Source: Chitinophaga pinensis (GTDB taxonomy: Bacteria > Bacteroidota > Bacteroidia > UKL13-3). From it: a DNA stretch of 64,000 nucleotides. Both the position numbers and the translations under genes were made by a program. The notes beneath the pieces are model-generated. The model was not told where the DNA came from, did not search any database, and saw only the letters and a list, made by a program, of their open reading frames with translations. Location of the stretch: assembly GCA_945870425.1 (NCBI GenBank), contig CAMBSD010000004.1, positions 62,001 to 126,000 on the forward strand, read 5' to 3'. Each line of letters opens with the position of its first letter. The stretch's first letter is position 1. Of the stretch, positions 19,053 through 27,342 are shown piece after piece.

Positions 19053-19083
19053 AAAAGCGGATTAGATAAACCAATCCGCTTTT
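19053..19083 (-). terminator. Intrinsic terminator after the lipoprotein gene
   Basis: Stem AAAAGCGGATT / AATCCGCTTTT with a 9-base loop. On the minus strand it runs into a T tract about 20 bases after the lipoprotein stop. A/T runs on both sides suggest it may also serve the opposite strand. Confidence 0.85.
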
Positions 19084-19100
19084 AAAAAACTTTCTAAAAA

Positions 19101-19676
19101 TTATTTCTTAGCGTCATCCAATTTTTTCATCTCTTCATTATAAATCTGTTCAAACTTCATTTTATCATAGTCGATATTAAGTTTAGCACTAGAACTTATT
19201 TTGTTTTCTAATGCTTTTTTCAAAGCATCTTTATTCATCTCCACAGCTACATAAGTGCTAAAATTTCCATCACTTTCTTTCACAGTTTTTTCGCAAAGGA
19301 TAGTAACATCATTCAATTGTTGACTGATAATCTCACGGGTTAGGTTATTGTATTTACCTTTCATTTCCAAAGAATTGGCAGTTTGGTATTCATCTGCATA
19401 ACGGTCAGTTACCGAAGTGATTTTAGTTTCAACCAAACCTGCTAAACGTTGTTTAGCCACAACCAAAGCCTTTTCGCGTGATAAAGACAAATCAGAACTT
19501 TTTTGAGATTGGGTAGCTCTAAAAGCAGTAGCAGTTGAAGATCTGAATTCATCACAAGGTAAAGTAATTACTTCCATTCCAGATGCTTTATCAGTTACAG
19601 TTTTAGCGCCTTTTTTCGATTTACATGATACTGCAATGCTCAGCACGGCAATCATAATAATGCTTATTTTTTTCAT
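19101..19676 (-). CDS. Putative lipoprotein of unknown function
   Basis: 191 residues with a lipoprotein signal peptide (IIMIAVLSIAVSC, lipobox AVSC) and a basic stretch just after the Cys. The mature part is mostly helical with a block around SREKALVVAKQRLAGLVE, which resembles LPP20-like domains where a conserved AxxxA-rich helix packs on a small sheet. It probably sits in the outer membrane facing the periplasm. It is a single gene with its own terminator. No specific function can be assigned. Confidence 0.75.
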   Translation of the reverse strand: MKKISIIMIAVLSIAVSCKSKKGAKTVTDKASGMEVITLPCDEFRSSTATAFRATQSQKSSDLSLSREKALVVAKQRLAGLVETKITSVTDRYADEYQTANSLEMKGKYNNLTREIISQQLNDVTILCEKTVKESDGNFSTYVAVEMNKDALKKALENKISSSAKLNIDYDKMKFEQIYNEEMKKLDDAKK

Positions 19677-19763
19677 GGTGTTTGTGTTATTAATTTTAAC
19701 AAATAAAAACTTATATTTTCAATTAGAAAATTTTATGCCAAAATACATAATGGAAGGAAATAA

Positions 19764-21080
19764 TCAAAAAAACTTTACTCCGAATTTTTCTAATTCTTTC
19801 AATATGGGCTTATAAAACTCCTCATGGACAGGCATTTGCACACCTCTGCTTTTTATTTTACCTTGTAAAATAAGTTTAGTAGCAATAGCCAATGGTAAAC
19901 CCACTGTTTTGGCCATTGCGGTGTAAAGTGCATCCTCCCCTTTAACAACCAAAGTGCTATCAGCCTTTTGTATTTTACTTCCTAGTTTATAGGTAATCTC
20001 ATGCTTCATCACAATCATGTCTAAGTCGGTTTTTTCTAACTTCCATTTTTGTTGAAGCAGGTTCTGCAAAATCTGAGCTGGGCTTGCATTTTTTAAACCA
20101 ATCAAATCATTGGAAAGTAATCCCAACCATGTTAATCTTTTATATTCCTTAGAGCTTTTACTAATATTTAAAAACTCCGATAACTTATCTTCTATATTAG
20201 CATCATTTGCACTTGGTATAAATGCACATAATAAATTACGATAGCTCATTTCATGGCTATGTTGTATCTGAAAAGTATCATCGGTTAAACCTAATTTTAC
20301 TAGATTGTTCCAATTAAGGCTATACCCTTTTTTTCTGAGTGTACCACGTAAAACTGTTCTTGCACTCGTTATGCCATAAGGTTCAATATATCCCAACGAA
20401 TCTCGGTTGGCATAGCTTTCAAACTTGCCATACCCTTTCACACTCACATCTTCAGTTTGGATAAAAATTCGGTTAGCTGGTATAAATTTAACCTGTGCAT
20501 CTTCCAAATATTTGGCTGTTGCTTGTCCTGCTAATATTACGTTTCTCGGGTTCCAAGTAAATTTATAGTTCCAAGGATTGTTATCAAATTCTGGAGCAAC
20601 CAATCCACCACAATACGATTTAAAGGATACAATCTCCCCACCTTTGGTTTGAATACCATGAATCATTTCCATGGCTGATAGGTGGTCGATTCCTGGATCT
20701 AAACCTATCTCGTTCAAAAACAAAACATCGGCCTTTAAAGCTTGATTATGCAATGATTTCATTTCATCACTGATATAAGAAGCCGTTACCAAATGTTTCT
20801 TACATTTGATGCACTCCTTAGCAGCAAGTATATGAAGGGTTGGGGGTAAAAGAGAAACCACTATATCGGCCTTCTTAATCTCTGCTTCGCGTTTTTCTTT
20901 ATTTGAAACATCCAAGGCAATGGCTTTTGCCAAAGGGTGTTTCTTAATTTTACTTTCTGCTAAGGCTAAAGATTGGTCGGCTACTGTAATATGCCAGTTC
21001 TCTTTTTTGGCGTTTGCTAACAAATATTTTATTAAATATGATGATGAAAGCCCCGCCCCAAGTACTAAAATATGTTGCAT
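19764..21080 (-). CDS. Saccharopine dehydrogenase-family oxidoreductase
   Basis: 438 residues. The N-terminal Rossmann domain is ILVLGAGLSSSYLIKYL, with an NADP-type strand (ITVADQSLAL). The catalytic and substrate part carries NEIGLDPGIDHLSAMEMI and SYCGGLVAPEFDNNPWNYKFTW, the saccharopine reductase (glutamate-forming, LYS9-like) signatures. The enzyme interconverts saccharopine with aminoadipate semialdehyde and glutamate in lysine metabolism. No partner lysine gene is adjacent, so breakdown rather than synthesis is my inference. It is divergent from cdd. Confidence 0.9.
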   Translation of the reverse strand: MQHILVLGAGLSSSYLIKYLLANAKKENWHITVADQSLALAESKIKKHPLAKAIALDVSNKEKREAEIKKADIVVSLLPPTLHILAAKECIKCKKHLVTASYISDEMKSLHNQALKADVLFLNEIGLDPGIDHLSAMEMIHGIQTKGGEIVSFKSYCGGLVAPEFDNNPWNYKFTWNPRNVILAGQATAKYLEDAQVKFIPANRIFIQTEDVSVKGYGKFESYANRDSLGYIEPYGITSARTVLRGTLRKKGYSLNWNNLVKLGLTDDTFQIQHSHEMSYRNLLCAFIPSANDANIEDKLSEFLNISKSSKEYKRLTWLGLLSNDLIGLKNASPAQILQNLLQQKWKLEKTDLDMIVMKHEITYKLGSKIQKADSTLVVKGEDALYTAMAKTVGLPLAIATKLILQGKIKSRGVQMPVHEEFYKPILKELEKFGVKFF

Positions 21081-21152
21081 GAATTGCTATTTTTGAGTGA
21101 ACGAAACTACATGAAGTATGGAAAACAACAAAATTTAACTAAACTTGAATAG

Positions 21153-21644
21153 ATGGAAATAATAAAAAAGGAAGCTATCGTTAAAAAATATAGCAGCGAA
21201 AACGAGTTATCAGCAATGGAAAAAGAATTGTTGCAAGCTGCCCATGATGCTACGCAGACGGCCTATGCACCTTATTCAAAATTCAAAGTGGGTTGTGCCC
21301 TGTTATTAGAAAATGGTGTGGTTATCAAAGGAAGTAACCAAGAAAATATTGCCTATCCTTCGGGTTTGTGTGCCGAAAGGGTGGCCATTTTCCATGCGGG
21401 TGCTACCTATCCAAATGTGCCTATAAAAATGATGGCTGTTACAGCAAAAGCCATCGACTATAAAGTTAGTGAACCTGTGATGCCATGTGGTGCTTGCCTT
21501 CAAAGCATCAGCGGGTTTGAATTAAAATTTCAGTCGCCCATATGCATTATCTTACAGGGAGAAACAGGTGATATTTATGTTGCTGAGGGAACCAAAACTT
21601 TCTTGCCTTTTCAGTTTTATATTAAAGAATTGGCTGGAGGATAA
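21153..21644 (+). CDS. cdd: Cytidine deaminase
   Basis: 163 residues; converts cytidine or deoxycytidine to uridine forms in pyrimidine salvage. Zinc ligands and the proton-shuttling Glu are in CAERVAIFHAG and PCGACLQSI (C-A-E and PCxxC motifs), and the substrate loop is APYSKFKVGCALL. It belongs to the small tetrameric class. A near -7 box (TAAACTTG, 21140-21147) ends 5 bases before the ATG. The gene is convergent with the helicase gene, with a single base between the two stop codons. Confidence 0.95.
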   Translation: MEIIKKEAIVKKYSSENELSAMEKELLQAAHDATQTAYAPYSKFKVGCALLLENGVVIKGSNQENIAYPSGLCAERVAIFHAGATYPNVPIKMMAVTAKAIDYKVSEPVMPCGACLQSISGFELKFQSPICIILQGETGDIYVAEGTKTFLPFQFYIKELAGG

Positions 21645-21645
21645 T

Positions 21646-22995
21646 TTAACTCATCCCTCCTCTTTTCTTGGCTCTTTTGCGTTCTACAGCCCTATTACGA
21701 GGTTTTATTTTTAATGGATTACGTCTTCTAGGGCCGCCCAATTGTTGTTTTTTATTCTTCGCTTTTTTCTCATGAAATGAACCTTTGGGTGCAGTTTGCT
21801 TGCGCAGCTTTAAGTAATTTTTACTTTTCACCACTGGCAATTCTTCTTCCGCAAAAACTGATGAAATCTCCACCTCATTTGGTAAGGCTTCAATATTGAT
21901 GCTCATTTTCATCATGGCCTCAATGGCTTCAATGTATTCCTCTTCCACTTCGTTTATAAAAGTGATAGCCGTTCCATCTTTGTCAGCCCTAGCCGTTCGA
22001 CCTATTCGGTGAATATAATCACCAGGAATGTCTGGTGTATCAAAGTTTATGACATGGCTTACATCTGCAATGTCCAAGCCGCGTGCAGCTATATCCGTAG
22101 CTATTAAAATGCGCGTCTTACCTTCTTTAAACAAATTCAATGCTTCAAAACGTTTGTTCTGCGATTTGGCAGAATGTATCAAGCCAATATGTTCTGGAAA
22201 TTTAGATGCTATTTGCGCAAACAACCTATCAGCCAATTTTATTTTTGAAACAAACACCAAAACCTTATTCATGCTTTCGTCTGTTCCAAGCAAATGCAAT
22301 AAGAGATTTACTTTGGTGAAATAATTCGGTGGGGTATATCCCAATTGTTTTATTTGGGTCAATGGTGTGCCGTGTGCCGCGACTTCTACTTTCTGAGGGT
22401 TTACAAAAAAAGTAGAAATTAGTTTTTCAACTTCTTCGGTTAATGTAGCTGAAAACAAAATGTTTTGGTGTTTAGGAGGCAGCATATCCAATATGGTGGT
22501 AAGCTGGACTCTGAAGCCTGTTTCAAGCATTTCATCTACTTCATCTATCACCAAACTTTGAATAGATTTAAGTCTTAAAGCACCTATGCTGGCCAAGTCT
22601 ATTAACCTGCCTGGGGTGGCCACTAACACATCCACACCCTTAAATACTTCGGCTTTTTGGGTATTGGTATTTGAACCACCATAAATACCCGTGTATCTTA
22701 CTGTGATGTATTTTGTAAGTTTTTCAATTTCACCCACTACCTGCATCACCAATTCACGAGTAGGAACCAATATGAGCAAGCGAGGGTATTTTTGCTCTGA
22801 ATATTTCAATTGGCGTAACAAGGGCAACAAATAAGCAAAAGTCTTTCCTGTTCCCGTTTGTGCCAATCCTATCATATCGCAACCCGACATAATCACAGGA
22901 AAAGCCTTCTCCTGAATGGGAGTAGGATGAATGTATTCCAAGTCTGAAAGGCCGTTCAGTAAGGCTTTATTAAGATTTAAGTCTTCGAAATTCAA
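21646..22995 (-). CDS. DEAD-box RNA helicase (RhlE-like)
   Basis: 449 residues: an ATP-dependent RNA helicase core plus a basic tail. Motifs in order: Q motif near TPIQEKAF, I AQTGTGKT, Ia PTRELV, Ib TPGR, II DEVD (Val for the usual Ala), III SAT, V ARGLDI, VI HRIGRTAR. The Lys/Arg-rich C-terminus (about 400-449) is typical of RNA-tethering tails in ribosome-assembly or cold-adaptation helicases. The start is TTG: the family N-terminus NFEDLNL begins right there and no ATG precedes it. The DEVD variant occurs in other helicases and need not affect activity. Confidence 0.92.
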   Translation of the reverse strand: MNFEDLNLNKALLNGLSDLEYIHPTPIQEKAFPVIMSGCDMIGLAQTGTGKTFAYLLPLLRQLKYSEQKYPRLLILVPTRELVMQVVGEIEKLTKYITVRYTGIYGGSNTNTQKAEVFKGVDVLVATPGRLIDLASIGALRLKSIQSLVIDEVDEMLETGFRVQLTTILDMLPPKHQNILFSATLTEEVEKLISTFFVNPQKVEVAAHGTPLTQIKQLGYTPPNYFTKVNLLLHLLGTDESMNKVLVFVSKIKLADRLFAQIASKFPEHIGLIHSAKSQNKRFEALNLFKEGKTRILIATDIAARGLDIADVSHVINFDTPDIPGDYIHRIGRTARADKDGTAITFINEVEEEYIEAIEAMMKMSINIEALPNEVEISSVFAEEELPVVKSKNYLKLRKQTAPKGSFHEKKAKNKKQQLGGPRRRNPLKIKPRNRAVERKRAKKRGGMS

Positions 22996-23154
22996 AATAT
23001 TGGTGCGTAAAAATTTGACTTCAAAACTAAGCTAATTATCTCAAACGGCTAAACATAGATTCTTTGGATTCAAATACGTGAATTTTGTAAAAAAGTAAAA
23101 TCAATATTGAAAAACAATTTGCAGTACTTTGCATTGTTATTTAAAAAGAAAATT

Positions 23155-24315
23155 ATGTTAAACTTTGAATTTAAAAACCCAACCAAAATCCATTTTGGTA
23201 AAGGATTGATAGCAAAAATAGCAGATGAAATTTCTGCTGGTGCAAAAGTGATGATGCTATATGGAGGTGGGAGCATTAAAACCAATGGCATATATGAGCA
23301 AGTGAAATCTGCTCTAAAAAACTTTGAAGTGATTGAATTTGGCGGTATTCCGGCCAATCCAGAATATGATGTTTTGATGAAGGCCTTGGATATTATCAAA
23401 AGCGAAAATATCAATTATCTCTTAGCAGTAGGTGGCGGTTCGGTTATTGATGGAACCAAGTTCTTATCATCAGCTGCTTTATACCAAGGTCAAAACCCTT
23501 GGGACATTTTACAAAAAGGCATTCGCACCGAAGTAGGCATGCCATTTGGTGTGGTTTTGACATTGCCGGCAACTGGCTCTGAAATGAATTCGGGTGCAGT
23601 GATTTCGAGAGCTGAAACCAAACAAAAACTAGGAATGGGTGGACCGGGTTTATTTCCACAATTCTCCATTCTTGATCCACAAGTGATAGCATCTATTCCG
23701 CCAAAGCAAATCGCCAATGGTATTGTAGATGCCTATACACATGTGCTGGAGCAATACATGACATACCCCATTGGAGCATTGTTGCAAGACCGCATTTCAG
23801 AAAGCATCATGCAAACGCTTATGGAAATAGCGCCAAGCATTATGAAAAATCCTGCCGATTATGATACCGCATGTGAGTTTATGTGGAGTTGCACCATGGC
23901 ATTAAACGGACTTATTCAAAAGGGTGTACCTACGGATTGGACTGTTCATGCCATAGGTCATGAGTTAACCGTTTTATATGGCATTGACCATGCAAGAACT
24001 TTGGCCATCATTGCGCCAAGTCATTATCGTTACAATTTCGAAAGTAAAAAAGAAAAATTGGCTCAATATGCCGAAAGGGTTTGGAAAATAAATGAAGGCA
24101 AAACAGAAGAAAAAGCGCATGCTGCCATCAACAAAATGGAGGCTTTCTTTCAATCATTAGGAATGGAAACAAAGTTATCTAAATACAGCGAAAACTATAA
24201 AGTTGCCGCTCCATTTATCTTTAAAACCTTTACAGAAAGAGGAATGACGGGAATTGGTGAGCATAAAAACATAAGCCCTGATGATGTGGTGAAGATTGTT
24301 GAAATGAGTTATTAA
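23155..24315 (+). CDS. Iron-containing alcohol dehydrogenase (butanol dehydrogenase-like)
   Basis: 386 residues from the ATG at 23155; an upstream TTG extension is not conserved-looking. It begins with the family's NFEFKNPTKIHFGKG. The NAD(P) site is VGGGSVIDGTKF with the upstream YGGGSIK. Metal ligands are visible in VDAYTHVLEQY, HAIGHELT and GIDHARTLAI (Asp and three His). Relatives such as YqhD/BdhA reduce aldehydes with NADPH. The likely role is aldehyde detoxification or fermentation to alcohol in the cytoplasm. It is a single gene followed by a strong terminator. Confidence 0.92.
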   Translation: MLNFEFKNPTKIHFGKGLIAKIADEISAGAKVMMLYGGGSIKTNGIYEQVKSALKNFEVIEFGGIPANPEYDVLMKALDIIKSENINYLLAVGGGSVIDGTKFLSSAALYQGQNPWDILQKGIRTEVGMPFGVVLTLPATGSEMNSGAVISRAETKQKLGMGGPGLFPQFSILDPQVIASIPPKQIANGIVDAYTHVLEQYMTYPIGALLQDRISESIMQTLMEIAPSIMKNPADYDTACEFMWSCTMALNGLIQKGVPTDWTVHAIGHELTVLYGIDHARTLAIIAPSHYRYNFESKKEKLAQYAERVWKINEGKTEEKAHAAINKMEAFFQSLGMETKLSKYSENYKVAAPFIFKTFTERGMTGIGEHKNISPDDVVKIVEMSY

Positions 24316-24332
24316 TTCAAATTCTTTCTAAC

Positions 24333-24365
24333 AAAAAACGCGCAGCCTAAGGCTGCGCGTTTTTT
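24333..24365 (+). terminator. Intrinsic terminator after the alcohol dehydrogenase
   Basis: Very strong 15-bp arms (A run, CGCGCAGCC / GGCTGCGCG, T run) with a TAA loop, 17 bases after the stop. Its right arm is the left copy of the 18-bp direct repeat described separately. Confidence 0.93.
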
Positions 24366-24478
24366 GTTCCATTTTATATCCTCCGTCTAAAGCTAAACTT
24401 CTGACTACGGATAGTTCGGAGGCAGATTGATTCGACCCGAACAACAAGTAAATGGATTCAAATCCTTCTTATCTCATA

Positions 24479-24507
24479 CTCGACATGCGCTGTGCTAACA
24501 TGTCGAG
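24479..24507. repeat. Perfect 9-bp inverted repeat CTCGACATG
   Basis: CTCGACATG and CATGTCGAG flank an 11-base loop, about 30 bases from the point where the duplicated lipoprotein fragment loses similarity. No T tract follows, so it is not an obvious terminator. The surrounding 24369-24536 contains no ORF I can support. Confidence 0.5.
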
Positions 24508-24536
24508 GAGCTAGGGAACATCTCGAAGAGCAAAGG

Positions 24537-24602
24537 TAATTGTGAAATACAATATTGTAAACACAATAGATTAATAAATAGTGCCAAGTTTCTTATGTTA
24601 TT
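24537..24602 (-). pseudogene. 5' fragment of a duplicated lipoprotein gene
   Basis: This stretch aligns with the first ~65 bases of the lipoprotein gene that starts at 25240, including an exact 18-base match (24537-24554 with 25177-25194). The start codon has become ATA, and a 5-base deletion breaks the signal-peptide frame. Similarity then stops abruptly. It lies just downstream of the longer copy, so it is a leftover of a tandem duplication. Confidence 0.7.
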
Positions 24603-24613
24603 TAATATTAATC

Positions 24614-25240
24614 TTACCACCATGGCCACAACTGTATCCAAGGGAAGAATGCATACCTGTTTTTAGTGCCATATTTGTTTAAGTATTTATTAATGAAGTT
24701 ATATGATGAAGGCTTGTAATTGGTGTTTTCCATAAAATGATAATTCTCATCTAATGGCGTTCGTTTGCCATCTTTTAAAATATCTATACCCTGCAAGGTT
24801 TTGCTGTTAATAACCTTGTATCGTTTTTCTTCCACTTTCCACATAAATACAAATGGTACTCCCGTATGGTAAAACGATTGCTCCACCAAAGTATCATTTT
24901 GGATACAATATCGACCCCATGTATAGCCTATGTTAAATTCATCACTACTATCGTTACGGTGATTTTGAATATATGTAAAAGGCTCTACAAGTGAAATAGT
25001 GGTGTCCTGATATCCACCAAGATATTATAGAGTACCATCATAATAAAAAGTTTTACATTGGTAATATGTATCTACACGAGTGATAGTAAAATGACTTGCT
25101 ACTTTTGCAACAAAATAGCCATCTAATTTCATTTTAGAAGCATTAACAGCTTGGTTGTATGTTGTTATTTTATGATAATTGTGAAATACAATACATGATT
25201 GTGAACAAAGTAGAATAATAAATAGTGCTAAGTTTCTCAT
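24614..25240 (-). pseudogene. Putative lipoprotein gene interrupted by an in-frame TAA
   Basis: From the ATG at 25240 the frame encodes a lipoprotein signal (LALFIILLCSQSC) and a mature domain, stops at TAA (25025-25027) after 71 codons, then stays open in the same frame for another 136 codons to the stop at 24614. The second half reads as normal protein (YLGGYQDTTISLVEPF, NIGYTWGRYCIQND, ending PWW), so one nonsense change, not a frameshift, splits a roughly 208-residue gene. No known family is recognised. It starts 8 bases after the preceding fragment's stop and has a truncated duplicate downstream, as in decaying cassette arrays. Confidence 0.7.
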
Positions 25241-25248
25241 GTTGTTTT

Positions 25249-25524
25249 TTACCAATTTGTGTATGCGTTTGGTGATTTGTTCATATAAAATACACCTTTG
25301 TTAGCCCTGCCATCCCATGTCCATCGTGGTATGCCAAAGGTATCGTGTGCCACTCTGTTTTGAAAAAAGTTTCCATATATTGCTCCCTGTACTCCAAAAT
25401 AATCATTTCCATTTCTTGCATAAAAAATTCCTTCTTTGCCACGGTATTCTGGATAATAATATCTCTTCCCATGCTGGCGCCAGCGTTGTGCGTTGGTATA
25501 GCGTTGTTCGCTTGTGCCTTCTAA
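25249..25524 (-). pseudogene. C-terminal gene fragment without start codon, Tyr/Trp/Gly-rich
   Basis: An open frame of 91 codons follows a TGA at 25525-25527 and has no ATG near its beginning. The translation (RYTNAQRWRQHGKRYYYP, GIFYARNGNDYFGVQGA, IPRWTWDGRANKGVFY, ending AYTNW) is compositionally protein-like and rich in Tyr, Gly, Asn and Arg, unlike the two other frames here. It ends 8 bases before the lipoprotein ATG. It looks like the tail of a larger secreted protein left by a rearrangement. A displaced toxin or effector tail followed by its lipoprotein partner is possible but unproven. Confidence 0.45.
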
Positions 25525-25670
25525 TCATTTTTATAGACAAATTTATTAAAATATATCTTTGTAAAACAGAAATAAAATTATAGCCCCCTGCTGTTTGAAC
25601 ACGCCACAGGCGTGCACAAGCCTTGGGCAGTCCTTGGCTGCGCGTTTTTTGTTTATCTCGAAGCAACAAA

Positions 25671-27002
25671 TTACAAAATTGCAATTTGGTATTGTATCAC
25701 AAACATGCCTTTTCTATCTTGGCTAATCAAATCACCATTGCTATTTGGATTAAACACAGGGCGGTTTTGATAATGGAAACTCATTTTTGAATTGTGTCCT
25801 TTAATCAACCAATTCACTCCCACATCAAGCAATGTGCAAGGATCTTTTAACCTATCGAAATTTGAATAGGTAAAACCAGCATAGGGTTGCAAAGTGCCTT
25901 GTGTACCTAGTAGTTCTTTCTTCATCAAATACCCTGCTTCGGCCATGATGGTTGTGCCTGTACCGTTTATAGGAAATGCATTACCAAAATTACCTTTTTG
26001 GAAAGCAGTTGAGCTTAATCCATTGGCGGTATTCATTACACCTAAATAGCGAACATAATTGGGTCCGTAATTAAAATTAAACACACCACCATATAGTGTT
26101 AAGGCAGTACCTTTTTCTTTGTCCAATGGGGTATCATAAAACACATCCAATCCTGCCATTACCATATCATGGTTTTTTATACTATTGTCAGCCGCGAGAC
26201 TTCTAGTAGCATTGCTTTGGTAAACAAAGCCAGTACCAATATTAAATACTTTTTTCTTGCCTAAATAGCTACCTGTTGTGTAGGGTGTAAGATTGCTTTC
26301 CTCATCCAAAAATTGATACATAAAATACCCTTGGTATTGGTTCTTAGGTGCACTAGTACTAAAAGTGGCATATTGAGTGCTTAATGTGGTATCAACAGCT
26401 GAAACAACAGTAGTACCATAAGAAGATTGAACGGGCAATGGATTTGAAATTGCCATTCTGTAGTCCAACTTGCCAATTTTGCCTTTTGCAAATACACTTA
26501 GTTTACGCAAAAATTGGTCGGTAATATCATTGGTTGCTTGCTCAAACAAAGGTGCATCCATCATCAGAATACTTCCAACGGATGGAGAAGCAAAACGTCC
26601 TAAGCCACTCCAACCTGTGAGACCCGCTCCCATGCTCAAATGCTTTGGCACAAAAGCATATTCCACAGTGGCATCATGAAAAAACGAACCCACTTTTCGC
26701 GCAGATAGATAGTTTAAATTGTTTTGTCCGAATTGAGCATAGACAAAAACCCTATCCGTTACTTGCCATAATAGCTGAAAGCGCAGACGTCTAATACCAA
26801 TATCAAAACTTTCAGATTGAGGGTCGTTGTAAACCTTACTGCCAGGGTTATTTTCATTATACCTCACCCAAACTTGACTTAAAGCAGTAAGCTTAAGATA
26901 GTTTTTTCCATCATCGTTAAAATTGTATTTTAACTCTTTTATTTGACTGAAGGATAAGAAGCCTGATAGTATATAGGCAACAAAAAGTGATATTTTTTTC
27001 AT
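25671..27002 (-). CDS. Outer-membrane porin (porin O/P-like)
   Basis: 443 residues. A signal peptide (residues 1-19, ending SFLSFSQ) precedes alternating amphipathic strands throughout, with the family-like opening LKLTALSQVWVRYNENNPG and IRRLRFQLLWQVTDRVFVYAQFGQNN, and a barrel-closing strand ending FVIQYQIAIL. Porins of this class (OprO/OprP-like in other phyla) let anions or small solutes cross the outer membrane, but the solute here is unknown. It is a single gene on the minus strand, downstream of the SRP RNA gene. Confidence 0.8.
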   Translation of the reverse strand: MKKISLFVAYILSGFLSFSQIKELKYNFNDDGKNYLKLTALSQVWVRYNENNPGSKVYNDPQSESFDIGIRRLRFQLLWQVTDRVFVYAQFGQNNLNYLSARKVGSFFHDATVEYAFVPKHLSMGAGLTGWSGLGRFASPSVGSILMMDAPLFEQATNDITDQFLRKLSVFAKGKIGKLDYRMAISNPLPVQSSYGTTVVSAVDTTLSTQYATFSTSAPKNQYQGYFMYQFLDEESNLTPYTTGSYLGKKKVFNIGTGFVYQSNATRSLAADNSIKNHDMVMAGLDVFYDTPLDKEKGTALTLYGGVFNFNYGPNYVRYLGVMNTANGLSSTAFQKGNFGNAFPINGTGTTIMAEAGYLMKKELLGTQGTLQPYAGFTYSNFDRLKDPCTLLDVGVNWLIKGHNSKMSFHYQNRPVFNPNSNGDLISQDRKGMFVIQYQIAIL

Positions 27003-27086
27003 GTAGGTTTCGGTTTATGCAGGGCAAAAAGAGAAAGCTTCGATGAAATTGGAATTAATGGTAGGCTAAAAAGCTATTAAACAAAA

Positions 27087-27177
27087 AAGGCAAGCTGTAT
27101 CTCAGTGCTACAACTTTACGCCCTTGCTTCGATCAAGACCTGGGGGATTAAAAGGAGCTACTAGTACCGCTTGCCGC
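27087..27177 (-). ncRNA. ffs: Signal recognition particle RNA, small bacterial type
   Basis: On the minus strand GGCAAGC at the 5' end pairs with GCTTGCC at the 3' end. Inside is TACTAGTAGCTCC and the domain IV core CCCCCAGGTC...GAAGCAAGGG, whose AGG and AGCA sides form the Ffh-binding internal loop. A complete Bacteroidota promoter ends 3 bases upstream and a T run follows the terminal stem. The RNA pairs with Ffh to target membrane proteins to the Sec translocon. The apical loop reads TTGATC where bacterial SRP RNAs usually have a CGGAAG-type tip. Confidence 0.82.
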
Positions 27178-27179
27178 TG

Positions 27180-27210
27180 CAAAAGTAGTTTTTTTTATGG
27201 CATAGGCAAA
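27180..27210 (-). promoter_or_regulatory. Full Bacteroidota promoter for SRP RNA
   Basis: On the minus strand TTTG (27207-27210), 19-base spacer, TACTTTTG (27180-27187). Both boxes and the spacing match the TTTG-N19-TAnnTTTG consensus, placing the transcription start at the SRP RNA 5' end. This is the best promoter match in the window. Confidence 0.8.
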
Positions 27211-27342
27211 CTATAATAAATCCGAGTTTGAATAAATTTAAAATCGTGGATAGTTCAAGATGGGTTAAACACTAGTTTATCAGGTAGTTAAAATAATGGT
27301 AAAAATCCTCTGAAAGTCTTAAACTTGCAGTCTTTTTTTACT

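Larger units (their letters stand above)
24351..25653. repeat. Accessory segment bounded by an 18-bp direct repeat
   Basis: GGCTGCGCGTTTTTTGTT occurs exactly at 24351-24368, as the right arm of a terminator, and at 25636-25653. Between them lie only decayed coding remnants and hairpins; intact single-copy genes flank the segment. A small perfect hairpin CACGCC-aca-GGCGTG lies at 25600-25614. This suggests an inserted or rearranged cassette region that used the terminator sequence as its junction. No integrase or transposase gene is present. Confidence 0.5.

Noticed and set aside
21646-22995. DEVD in place of DEAD as a lost helicase site
   Set aside because: The variant keeps the metal-binding Asp and Glu and occurs in active relatives.
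25403-25684. 93-residue minus-strand ORF and the 63-residue ORF at 25281-25472
   Set aside because: They are alternate frames of the Tyr/Gly-rich fragment, with low-complexity or unnatural composition.
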